Assembly (NCBI GenBank): GCA_029339195.1
Contig: JAPTJF010000336.1
Span: 1-64,000, forward strand
DNA: 64,000 nucleotides
Reading direction: 5' to 3'
Origin: Micractinium sp. NFX-FRZ
Taxonomy: Eukaryota > Chlorophyta > Trebouxiophyceae > Chlorellales > Chlorellaceae
Shown: piece after piece, positions 23,587-34,478 of the stretch
How positions within the stretch are numbered: the first letter of the stretch is position 1
How the letters are laid out: each line of letters begins with the position of its first letter
Position numbers and translations under genes: made by a program
Notes under the pieces: model-generated
What the model was told of the DNA's origin: nothing
Seen by the model: only the letters and a program-made list of their open reading frames with translations
The model's database searches: none

Positions 23587-24764
23587 ATGGCCAGCACATC
23601 CCGCAGTACCGCCGCCATGGCCCCCTTCCTTCTGATGGCACTGGCGGCAGCGGTGACGGGCGCCAGCGCCCACCGCAGCGCCGGCACCCTCGCTGCGGAC
23701 TCTGCCCGTTTTTCCGGCAGCGAGGCCCCAGCCCCTGTGGAGGTGGTGCTGTATGGGGAGGCACTTTGCCCCTACTGGTGAGCCGGGTGGGTGGGCAACA
23801 ATTTTGTTTACAACCTTGTGCATCCTCCTCCTGCCCTCGGCACATGCACATGGCAAGTCTGCCCTGCCTGCCCTCCCCTCTGCCTCCCCTCCGCCTCCCC
23901 TCTGGTTCCTGCACCTGTGCCTTGTCTGCCACCACTCCCTTTCACCCCCTCCTCTGCTGTGCAGTGTGCAGTTCACCCTGAAAACAATAGGCCCGCTGCT
24001 GGATGGCGACTTGGGCAAGCTCATCCACTTCCGCTACGTCGCCTATGGCAACGCCCATGCTGGCGCCAAGGTGCGTGTGGTGCGTGGGCAAGGCAGGTGG
24101 CGGAGTTGTGCTGGGTGGGCAGCTGGCCAGCGGGTGGCTGTGGCCCTGGTGCACATCTGTGCAAACACAGCATTCCCAGCATGGCAGGCACAGTGCTGGC
24201 CGTTGCACCGCTGCCCTGTTCCTGCCGCAACGCAGCTTGCCGGGCAGCTTTGACCTGCCGTCACCCGCGCCGCCTTACCATTCCCCCCCCCCGCCCCCGC
24301 CCCCTGCCCTCCCCCCCCGCCTGCAGGGCCCCGCCTGCCAGCACGGCCCCGCCGAGTGCCGCCTGAACCGTGTGATCAACTGCGCCCAGGATCAGGCGCC
24401 CAGCCAGGCCGCCTGGTTCCCCTTTGTGCGCTGCCTGGAGGGGGCAGACCCCACAGGCATGGAGGCCGCTGTGGCAGACTGCGCCGCTGGGGCAGGGCTG
24501 GACGGTGCGGCCCTGCACGAGTGCGCCCAAGGCCCACGGGGCGACGAGCTGGACAGGGCGGCGGCTGAGGAGACGGCGGCGCTGCGCCCGGCGCACCAGT
24601 GGGTGCCTTGGGTGACGGTGAGCGGCATCCCCCTGGGAGAGGACATGGAGGCCCTGTGGCGCTACGTGTGTGTGGCATACACCGGTGAGCGCCCAGACGC
24701 CTGCTACGTGCCGCCCAAGGGCAACGCTGCCGCGTCGGTGAGCCGCCCGGCGGCGCACAGCTGA
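23587..24764 (+). CDS. GILT-like thiol reductase, secreted
   Basis: Gamma-interferon-inducible lysosomal thiol reductase family; reduces disulfides in acidic or extracellular compartments. Three exons: 23587-23777, 23965-24070, 24327-24764; 244 residues. Residues 11-28 are a signal peptide core (MAPFLLMALAAAVTGASA). Active site C61-P-Y-C64, with C64 split across the first intron. Family signature C103-QHG-PAE-C110-RLNRVIN-C118 is complete. The start at 23587 (ccatcATGG) precedes the signal peptide; an alternative Met is at 23617. Further Cys residues in the last exon fit a disulfide-stabilised secreted protein. Its substrate in algae is unknown. Confidence 0.93.
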
Positions 24765-25590
24765 TGATGTCCACGGCGCTGCACCCAAGTACCATACCAG
24801 GCGTTGCCTCAACCATGTGTTGTGCACGTCTGTGGCATGAGTGAGGTGTGCTTGTTGCCCCTGTTTGACTGGCATCGCTTCCCCGGTCCTGCGCACGCTT
24901 AAAATGCCTTTAAATGTGCAGCCGGGATTGACGCCCCGGTAGTAAGCTGTTCGAGCTGCACCTCACATGTAGTTCGCTGTTGAGTCCTTCGTTGCACAAG
25001 CTTCAGGACGATTTTGCATCACGTGTGCGGCAGTACAGCATGTTATGGTCGATGGTTTGATGTACGACAACATGTACGACAGTGCAGCAATGTTCTGATT
25101 GATGGCTGTGTTTAAAGGGAAGAGTGGTGTTCCTGAAATGTTGTGGAAAGGTTTCCTAAAGAGTTTGTAGAGAATGTATTGGACAAGCTAGAATTGGACA
25201 ACTGGCATGAGCGGCCACAGCAGAGCGGAGCATGCATCAAATCAAGAACTTCTGAGCTAGGGGAGGGTTGTAATGAGCTGAAAGAGTGGGACGCAGCAGT
25301 CCAGACTGAGCAGAAAAAAGTGGGGTGCGCAGCAGTGCATGTCAAGCTGGCACGGTGCTGCGCAGCACTGCCAGGCAAAGCCGGGCAGCACAACACATGC
25401 AATGGCATCCCCCGCCACCCAGTATCAGCACAGCTGCTGCTGCTGTGCATTTTGCCAATCGGTCGCAGCGGGCCGGTTGCAGCATGTCGAAACCGGCACC
25501 GGGGGGGGCACGAGAGGGGAAGCGCTGCCACCAGTGGCAGCACGTCTGGGCGGTGCGGACCACAGCGCGGCACGGCATGCTCCAACAGCT
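24765..25590. other. Convergent 3' region GILT/NXPE-like
   Basis: No gene recognised. Around 25040-25110 imperfect repeats of 'gatggtttgatgtacgac' type occur. A TGTAA at 25269-25273 is the only candidate poly(A) signal for GILT and is about 500 nt away. Confidence 0.5.
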
Positions 25591-28500
25591 TCAGCACATG
25601 AGGTGGAGCGCCATGTCCAGGTTCAAGTTGCGCATGGTGTTGCCGTCCATATGGAACTGCCGGGAGGGAGGGAGGGATGGGGGGGGGGAGGCAAGGGGGA
25701 TCCAGGGGTGCAGAGTGGGGTAGGGGGCAGGTAGGGTGGGCCCATTTCCATGCATGGCGGATGCTCACCTCCCCCCTGGGATTCGGCAGCCCACGCAGCC
25801 AAGGCCGCACTCGTCTTTGCCCTGCTTCTCCAGCGTGGGGCAGGGGCATCGCATGCGAGGGAGGGCGTGCACCCACAATGCTGAGAACAGCAGTCGAAGT
25901 CCCTTCGTCCTTGTTCAGGTTGGAGGACGGCCAGCCTGCCAGCCAGCCAGCCAGCCAGCACACACCCCTCCCTCACAAGCAGCCATGCAGCACAGGCACT
26001 CATGCCATGCATGCATGCATGCTCGTGGTCCCACCCACCCACCCACCCACTCACGGTGCCCCAACCCCATCCCGTCCCCCACCCGCCGGGCCCCCATCCC
26101 CAGCAGCAGCAGCAGCAGCACGCACCATGTCCCCGGGGCGGTAGGCTCCAGCGTTTTTGTAGGCCTCAATGTCCCACACCTTGGCGCCTGCTCTTCGCAC
26201 AGCCCACTCGGCGTACGAGTCAAACAGGATGCGGCGCGCATCGTTCTGCAATGGGCGCACACGCGGGCAGGCAGCAGGCCGGGTGGGCGGGCCGCACATG
26301 CAGGCAGGCAGCGGGCGGGGTGGGCGGGAATGCCGGGAGAAGTGCCCCGCAGCACCGGAGGCTGCCGCATTCCGATTGCGCAGCGCATGCTCTTGGTGGC
26401 ACCGCACGACTCCACACTCACACGTTACGGGCACTGAACAACACCATCGTAGCAATGTCTCATGAAACCGTTGCTGGCTCCCCGTAGACTTGCAATGTAA
26501 TAGATTTGATTGAATGCCCGCACCTGGAAGTGGCCCACCCCAAAGAAGGTGGTCCCGTTTGTGTCCCGCAGCACGTGCTCCTTGATGGGCATGGTGGTGC
26601 GCCACACGACGTTGGGGAGGGCGGGGGAGCGCGCCAGCAGGGCGGCCAGCTCATTCATGTATGCCTTCCAGGCGGCATAGTCCATGGTGCGGACTGCAGC
26701 ACGGACAGAGGGGCGGAGGGATACAGTTATCTGCAAGAGTTGTTTGAGTGGGTGGTGTCAAAGGTCACTTGATTGAACCATGGGCGGGGCAGAGCGGGGG
26801 TGAGAGGGATGGGTGGACCGTCCTTGTATGCCGTCCAGGCAGCGGAATTCATGGTGTGGACTGCAGCATATGAAGGGCGGCCCAGCGGAGTAACAGTGTC
26901 CGTGGGTTTGCGTTGGGTGGGGTGGTGTCAAACGTCAGCGGACTGCAGCGGGGAGGGGGCGCAGCGGAGGTGAGGAGGGTGGATGGTTGACTGCAGCACG
27001 GCAGGGGGCAGATGGGGGGCAGGGGGGAAGTTGCGTGTCGGGACGGATGGACCACAGCGCCCTCAGCAGGTGCAAGGACCTAAACCCCGCCGCAAACCGT
27101 GCCCAAAACACCGTAGTGTCTCACTGGCGTGCGCGCCGACGTTGATGACCATCGCGTCGTCAGCTGCCCAGAAGCTTATGTCTTTCTCCATCTCAGTCAT
27201 CGGGTGCACACCCCACCCGTCCTGGAAGCTGCATGGAGAGCCTCAGTGTTGGGGTGTTGTGGCGAGGGGGGGGCAGGGGTGGGGGAATGAGAACGGCGGC
27301 AGAGGGTGGCGGGAGGGGTGCCGTGGGAGCGAGCAAGCACAGGCTGCAACGTGCGCCGCGCCTCATGCGCGACGCCACCCGTAGCCAACACTCTCGCACC
27401 TGCCCTGCCCGTGCTGCGTTGGAGGTGCCCAGCCCCGGCACCGTCCACCCAGCTGACCCTCCTCCCACACCGCCACCCACTCGCTCCACTCCCACACGCT
27501 TCCAGCTGACGTGGCCAGCCGCTCACATGAGAGAGAACTCCTTGGGCAGGGGCAGCTGCAGCCCTGCTGCCCGCGCGTATGTGTCGTTGAAGCGCCAGTG
27601 CTCCAGGTCAGCCATGTAGACAGACTTGTAGATCCTTCACAGGGAGCAGAGCGATACAACAGGGTCACGACACAGGCGCTGAGGAGAGCACATCGACCCC
27701 GCTACGCGCGTGCGTCACACACACACAGACCACGCAGGCATGCCCTTCTCACAAGGGGAGCCAATTCACGCCGCACCATTGGGCTCGACTCGACTCGCAA
27801 GTGCAGAGGGACTCACAGGCAGCGAGGGCGGTACCCGCAATGCGGCGGCGTACGGCGTACTTGGCATCCCGGGTGCCCCGCCAGTGCCCTTCCCCGCCCC
27901 TGCACCCCTCACTGCCTGCTCCCCCCGCCCCACCCCCGCCGCCCCGCCTACTCGGGGAGACGGTTGACCGCTACAGGCACCGCGCCCCAAGGCACCCCGC
28001 CGGTGCACCGCTGGAGTGCCTGCTCTAGGAGAGGGTCCGACTCGCCAGACGGCACGGCCTTGCACCTGGGGGCCATGAGGGGGAGGGATGGCTCGTTGAC
28101 AACCGCCCACAAGAAGGTTGCTACACTCTTGTTGATCACTTTGACAGCCTTGTATCGTGGGCAACCTGGCACATGGGGCGCCCATTCCTGGCACATCAAC
28201 GGCAAGAGCCACAAGAGCACCCAGGCCCACCGGCACACAGCAATCCTGACGCCACCACCACGCGCCGCCGGCTGGCCGCCCCACCTGGCAGGGTCCCCAT
28301 ATTCCTCCAGGTGCATGCGGGGCGTCCAGAAGGGCAGGACGCATGGGAAGCGCGCCAGGAACTCCAGGTTCTCAAACGTGCGCCGGATGGTGGAGTCGCC
28401 CCACATGAAGAGGCGGCGCATGCTGCTGCCAGCCGCCAGCCGCAGGGGCGGGCCCGCCGGCGCGGCGGGGTGCAGCTGCAACCCTTCCCGGGGATCTGCA

Positions 28501-28845
28501 GTGCCCAGCGGGCCGTTGCGAAAGACGTAGTGGTTGGCACGTAGCGCGCCACCTGGCAGCGGGATGGCCAGCTGCCGCAGTACATCCGCAAAGGCTGCTG
28601 GGTCCGCGAGTGGGCTGGTGCCCTCCGGCGGCGCCACGCTGCCTGTTGCATTGCCTGTTGCATTGCTTGTTGCATTGCCCCCCAGCTCTGGCTGGGCAGC
28701 TGCCGCCTCCGCTTGGGCTACCAGCGCAGCAGCTGCTGCACCAAATGCCCCCACAGCTCGGGCAGCGGCCGGAAGCTGTGGGTCGGCGCCGGCGCCACCA
28801 GCCGAGCGGGGGATGGGACGGAAGCTGCCACCAACCTCATCACCA

Positions 28846-28882
<37 letters not shown>

Positions 28883-31074
28883 CATCACCGCTGCTGCTGC
28901 TGCTGCTGTTGCTGGCATCACCGCTGCTGCTGCTGCTGCTGTTGCTGGCATCGCTGCTGCTGCTGTTGCTCCTGCCGCTGCTGCTGCCGCCGCTACCGCT
29001 TCCAACGCCGGCGCCATCTCCTGGGATCACCACCAGTGGCTGCTCCAGCACCCGCTTCTGGCCTTCGTAGCAGTGGGCCTCCTTGCCGTCAAGCGAGTCT
29101 ACGTTGACGCCCCCAGGGTCCTGCAGCAAGTATGCAAGGCAGGAAAGTAGTTTAGGCAAGTCCTGCAGAGGGCACGTGTTGTCAGCAGCGGGTAGCAGTG
29201 GCAGTGGTGCACGCCTGACGGCGAGCAGGCAGGCTGGGGCAGAGGGAGCATCTGCTGCAGCCGTGTTGTGCTGGCGTGCGCGCTGAGCGCGCCGCTTGCA
29301 TGGCCCCACACCCGCTGCTAGCCCACCACCCTGAGCCCGCGCCCCAACCTGGCGCCTGAAAATCCACGCAACGTCCGCTGATGCAACCCCCGCTGTCGCC
29401 CCCTCGCCCTGCGCCCAAACCACGCGGCCGCCGCTGCAGTGACCAAGTGTTGAGTGACCAATAAGCCAAGCACGCTCGAATGCAACAGCTGCTCCCACCA
29501 CCAACCTGGGTCGGCCGCACCTGGTATCCGGCGCAGAGGGTGTAGTACAGGCGGAGGTGCAGGCGGTACGTGCCGGGCGCCAGCGCCACAAACGCCAGGC
29601 TGTAGGTGCCGTCGCCCTCATCAAACATGCGCACCTGCACACGCATTCCGCACTCAGACAAGTGTATCAGCATGCACGAGATACCTCTGTAGGACTGGAG
29701 TAGAGGCTAGGGCAGCAGGCAGGCAAAGATGCAGGGGCGAGGATGGGAGGCAGGTTGGCACGGCGCCGGCGCCGGCGGGGGGGATGCTCACCGGCAGCAC
29801 ACGTTGCGTGGAGTTGTCGTGCAGCGCGGCCCACCACACGTCACCGCCGCGCTGCTTGCGCTGCCCGTCTGCTGTGGCGGACAGCAGGCGCAGCACGTGC
29901 CAGCGGCCCAGCCCGCGGAACCCCGGCAGCGGCTCCACCTGCACTCACACGGGCAAGGGCAGGCTCTTTAGGAGTCCCCAAATCATATACATCCAATAAC
30001 AGAGCGTAGATTATAGGCGGGACAGGACACAACGATGTAAGGGGCTGTGAGAAGACGCGTCCTCTGGGGCAGCGCACCCCAATGGCAGGCAGGCAGGCAG
30101 GCGGGCAGCCGGGTGGGCGGCAGGCAGGCAGGGTGACAAGGGAAACAGATGTCAGCACCCGTCCATGGCAAGCAGACCTAGGCAAGCACGTGTCCCCACA
30201 AAATCAAGCCAGCGTCGCACCTGGCTGTGCGCCAGCGAGGTGCGCTGCTCTGGCGGGAACTCGCGGTACGGGCGGTACCGCCTGTCCGGGCAGATGCGCT
30301 CCAGCTCAGCCCAGTGCCGCGGAATGCGTGCTTCGATTGCAGCGTCCAACGCGCTGTCATCCTCAACCGGCTGCTCGGCCCCAGCTTGCCCCCAGATGCC
30401 GCTGCTCATGGCTGCGCCCAGCGACGTGACGGCGAGCCGCTGCAGGGCAGCAGGGGAGGCATCCGCGTCGCTGCCCGGCCTGTCCACTGCCCCATGTGCA
30501 CATGCACGCCCCCTGGGACATAAGTACAGTGCACAGCATGCCGCACGCATGCCCCAGCACTGCGCTCAGGCCCGCTTGAACTGCATCTGCTTGCCAGTTG
30601 GGGCCTCGGCCGCTCGCACCTGCCGGAGCGTCACGCCCACCGCTATTTTGCCACCATACATCTGCAGCAGGCCGCCAACCAGGGCGATCACTAACAGCAG
30701 CACTGCTGCCACGCTGGCCACATTCCTGCCGAGGCTGCAGCAGGGGTGCCAGGGTGGGCTGGTTGGCAGGGTGGAGAGCGGCGGCGGGCGAGCTGGCGGC
30801 AAGCGGCCGGCGGTGGGGTGCATACGCTGAGCCGGCACTTGAGCGCTCCGCTTGAACCAAACTCACGTTTGGCGGTGCACAATCTTGAATCTGCGTCCCC
30901 TCTTTTCTGCAGTTCCTGCGGGAAAAGGCACAAAAGGCACTTTGTGAAGTAGGGCCTTCTGGCGCGCGGCCTCGCGCCATCGGGCATTTGGTGTTCTGTA
31001 TCGGAGCGCAGCTCACCCGACTGCGCCTGGGAAGGGCCACTGTTGCCTTCGCCGTGCCCTTCCTCCAGCGCCAT
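25591..31074 (-). CDS. NXPE-like protein: membrane anchor, filamin-type repeat, PC-esterase
   Basis: Probably a Golgi/ER type II membrane protein with an SGNH-type PC-esterase, the fold used for acyl transfer to or from glycans; substrate unknown. Exons in minus order: 31074-31017, 30915-30867, 30734-30620, 30439-30221, 29938-29792, 29634-29521, 29120-27952, 27634-27527, 27228-27125, 26693-26524, 26245-26126, 25656-25591; about 812 residues. Residues 37-60 form a membrane anchor after a basic KRGRRFK tail. A filamin-type repeat follows (DEGDGTYSLAFVALAPGTYRLHLRLYY, about 199-226), then a Ser/Gly linker (about 278-325), N-glycosylation sites in GGNATSNATGNATG, the esterase Ser in WGDS477TIRR, and D790-M-F-H793 as the DxxH motif. 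The stretch 28166-28284 looks like an intron but removing it breaks frame, so I keep it. Confidence 0.72.
26825..27000 (-). repeat. Intronic copies of NXPE-like exon 10 start
   Basis: The acceptor and exon start at 26664-26704 (minus CTGCAG TCCGCACCATGG...) recur at 26831-26875 as CTGCAG TCCACACCATG. A short third trace of 'gactgcagcacgg' is at 26989. The first period is about 167. Confidence 0.88.
28845..28992. repeat. CTG/AGC trinucleotide tracts in coding exon
   Basis: Several CTG-repeat blocks on the plus strand read as poly-Ser with GDAS/GDAN interruptions on the minus strand, forming the linker of the NXPE-like protein. Three longer units (about 51 bp, 'ctgctg...ttgctggcatcaccg') are themselves tandem. 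Confidence 0.9.
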
Positions 31075-31725
31075 GGGGACTCTAGGCCGCCTTCCCTGGC
31101 CGGTCAAAAATATTCGATGCACTCCCAGCAATTGCTGATTGAACCGGCATCGAGAAAGTGGTCGTGCTGCACATGCTGGGCTGCAGCGGCGGCCCGCCTG
31201 GTGCCGCGGCGGAGATGCCACTGTGGACGGCTGGCTACCAGCAAGCAATCCACTCAACAGCCATGACTGCACCCCTAAGTGCTGGCAGCCCCACCGCCCT
31301 CGAAGTTAACCAGAAGGCATGGAACCAAGCATCTGGGTGGCACATCCAACACTCAGCGACACTAGTGGATAATGAGTGGCCAAGCCAGCGACACTCACTC
31401 GGCCATTGCGCTTGAGTTCGCCCCCTGTCATGCTTCCGAGTGCCCCCGGCCCCCACAATCAGCCACAGAAGTCTCCCGCCAGCCACAGGCAATCAAAGTC
31501 ACAGTTGCCTTCGTCTGTGCATGTTACAGCAGCTTTTGCATTGCGGTGAAGGCCGGCATGCAAGCACCATGCATGGCATGCCTGCGATCTGTCAGTTGCA
31601 GCCGCAGTGTGTGCCGCTCTACCTGCAATGCTGACCAGCGCAGCCAGCTGGCAGGAGGTCGATGTGCTGGCGCCACGCAGGGGCGGAGCTGTGCAGCCCC
31701 TGCACACCAGGCCGCTCTCACCCGC
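31075..31725. other. Intergenic, tetraspan 3' UTR to NXPE-like promoter
   Basis: No gene seen. TGTAA on the minus strand at 31524-31528. Confidence 0.6.
31524..31528 (-). terminator. TGTAA poly(A) signal of tetraspan gene
   Basis: TTACA on plus, about 200 nt past the stop at 31726-31728. Confidence 0.6.
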
Positions 31726-33574
31726 CTACAGCGTCTGCGAGCCGTCGGGCAGCACAATTTTGGAAAAGGAGCCCACAGAACCGCTGCCGCCGGTGCCGGA
31801 GAGGCCGCGGTGCATCGGGCTGCGCCCCGCTGCCGTCGGGCTGTGCACGGGGCTGAGGTTGGGGGAGAGGTTGGGGGAGAGGGGCACCGGCTCCCCGCCC
31901 ACCAGCAGCAGGGTGTGGAGGCCATCTGAGGTGACGGGCGTGTGCATGGAGCGCCGGTTGGGCGGCTGCACCCACTTCTTGGGGCTGTCCGACTCAAAGG
32001 GCTCTGCAGGGGGGTGGAGCAGGCACGGCGGGAGGGAAGCGGCCTAGGTGCGTCATGTATTGCGACATCCAGCAATGAACTCTGGAAGAGGGAGCAGCGC
32101 AGAGGCCGGCAGGGCGGGAGACGGGCGGGCAGGCAGTGGGGGAAGCGCAATGTACACTGCCCCCAATGAACACCGCCCGACACCCCACGGGTTACCATCC
32201 ACCCGTGGCACCCCGCACGGCCCCCCCATCCTGATTACACTGGGCATGTAATACGTGCTCAAAGCACAATTCGTGTGTACTGCAATTTGCTGCCTTGTTG
32301 GGCGCTCTCACCGTATGCGCTGTTAAACGACTTGGTTGACTTGCAGGGGCTGGAGGGCGGGCTGGCAAGCGGCTGGTTGAAGCGCTTGCTGGGCGAGTCG
32401 CGGGACAGGGAGGGACGGGCCGCCAGGCGGGCGCGGGATGCGGCAGCCGCGGCGGCTGCGCTGACAAAGAAGGAGACCAGGAAGAGAGCGGCGCAGCACC
32501 AGCTGATGGCCACCACCGCTGCATGAGCGGGCAGTGGACAGGCAGGGGCCGGGGGCAGTGAAGGGCGGTGAGCGGGCGAGCAGTGAGCAGGCATGGAAAG
32601 GGCAGCGGGGCAGGAACAGGTACGGCATTGAGCAGGTGGGGAAGAGGGCGGCGGCAGTGGATCACCAAATAGTGCAAGATGAATGTCCAACAGGTGGTTG
32701 TGCACGGAGCGTGCGCTGCTCATGGTGTGCATGCACCCCTTGCAACTGCCTGCAGCCGGTCCAGCGGCAAAGGCAGCACTAACTGGTGGTGCTGCTGCCC
32801 GGTGCACTGAGAGAGCATTGGTTGCTCCCCTTCCCTCTCACCAGTGCGGTAAGCGCTGAGCTCATCCTCCCACTTGTCTGCGTTGCTTGCCGCCGAGGTG
32901 ATTGACGCGGCATATCCTACCCACCAGAAGCAACCCACAGCCGACAGTATGGGGCCACAGAACCCCAGGCCCGCACGTCCCTCCATTGTAGTGCACTGCA
33001 GGCGGGGGGCAGGGTGGGGAGGCGTGCAGGGCAGGGCGGCGCAGGGCTGTCTGTGCGTGAATGCAGGGCAGCACAGGCTGGCGGCCATTCAACAGGCACA
33101 TGCAGAGCTTCTTAGCTGCATATCACAAGGGCAACCGCACAAGGCCGGCCTGACCAATATGGTGTGAGCGCACCTGCATGGCTACCATTGCCAGCGAGAG
33201 AAGGATGGAGGCTGTCGTGCTGACGTAGCCGGCGGTGCAGGCCGACTCACTCCGCATGGAGAGTGCGCAGCTGACAGAGTGCTTCCCGGTATCGTCCAGG
33301 GCGAAGCTGCCGTCCAAATACTTGCCAATGAGGGCGGAAACCGCCGCCGCAGCCCCTATCTGCAAGCGGGGGCAGCGGCGGGCGTGAGGGGGGGCGGCGG
33401 TGGCACAAAGCGGGGCGGAGGCTGCGGAGCGGCGCGCGGCGGGGCTGTGACCACGGAGCCACAGCCTTGCGTTCCTGTAGCGAGGCACTGAGCGACATGA
33501 CATGGCAGTTGCGCAATCTGTACCTGCACCAGGCCAAGACCGCCGCATACTGCTGCTCCGACTACCGGCCGCAT
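31726..33574 (-). CDS. Tetraspan membrane protein (MARVEL/synaptogyrin-like topology)
   Basis: Unrecognised family. Exons in minus order: 33574-33524, 33359-33174, 32995-32842, 32518-32312, 32003-31726; 291 residues. Four hydrophobic segments: about 4-29 (VVGAAVCGGLGLVQIGAAAA), about 57-79 (AGYVSTTASILLSLAMVAMQ), about 86-109 (GLGFCGPILSAVGCFWWVGY), about 131-153 (AVVAISWCCAALFLVSFFVS). The loop between the first two has a Cys pair (SCALSMRSESAC). The long C-terminal tail (about 155-291) is Ser/Pro-rich and basic with repeated SPNLSPNLSPVHSP, probably cytosolic and phosphorylated. Length and topology suggest MARVEL-type vesicle proteins, but no signature proves it. Divergent from GT31 over 900 bp. 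Confidence 0.7.
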
Positions 33575-34478
33575 GGCTCCCAGAAATAGGGGACTGCCCC
33601 TTGACGCTAGGTGCCAACTGCCGGAGATGCCGTCCCGCCTGCTGACCCGTGGTGCCGTTCTCTGGTGTCCTTAGATGTGCATGCGCTGTGAGTTACCACA
33701 ATATGACCGCACTAGCAAGGGAAACAAGAAACACAGTCGCTGGTGCTACCGCCAGCAAGGCGCGCGCGCGCCTATGCGCCGCATGTGCACGTCATGTGCG
33801 CGTCACCGTCGCCCGCCGCATGCCCAGACCCGCCAATTCTCTGGCTGTAATGCATGCTCATGAGCGAAAGAGTCATGCCATGTTGTGGTTGTGACACGGT
33901 GGCATGAGGTTGCTGGAGGTGTTCCTCCACGGTAATGGCCGCAGAACAGATCACATGCGTCAAGAAGGAAGAGGACCAATGTTACGGACTGATGGTTGAA
34001 GTGCAGCTGTGATCTCTGCTGTCGCACACAAAGGTTCTTAGTTAGTGCACAGTTCAGGTGCACTGCGAAGGACTGCTGGATGAATGACTTCCACTGCAGC
34101 GGGCGCCACAACGGCAGCGTCCTCGCCGCGCCGTCAGGCGGGCACAGGCAGAAGGTTGGTCAGGCACGTTCCATCGCCGCATTACCAATTCCCAGTGCAA
34201 ATCCAAGCAGATCGCACACCAGAGCAAGGGGCCACTTTAGTTGAACGGCGCCTGACAGTATCAACCCTTGGACGCCAGGCGAGCACAACAATTATAAGCT
34301 GCAATCGCAATCAAGCGCTTCACACCATTAGAGTGCCCGTGCTGTCCGGTGGCCGCACGAGCGGGACAGCCGTGAAGACCTGCAGCCACCCGCGGGCGCA
34401 GCCCAGCGCTCACGCCTGGCCCATCGCCTGGGGCGCACCGACTTCCGTGACTGATCTGAGGATCGGAAGGGCGCGAGC
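33575..34478. promoter_or_regulatory. Divergent intergenic region tetraspan/GT31
   Basis: 904 bp between two outward-pointing genes. Less GC-rich than the genes. No convincing ORF, RNA gene or motif found. Confidence 0.5.

Noticed and set aside
30566..30838. Separate small one-helix membrane protein
   Set aside because: Its transmembrane part joins in phase with both upstream exons and with the exon at 30439 via a gtgcgag donor at 30619, so I read it as the anchor of the NXPE-like protein. No poly(A) signal separates them.
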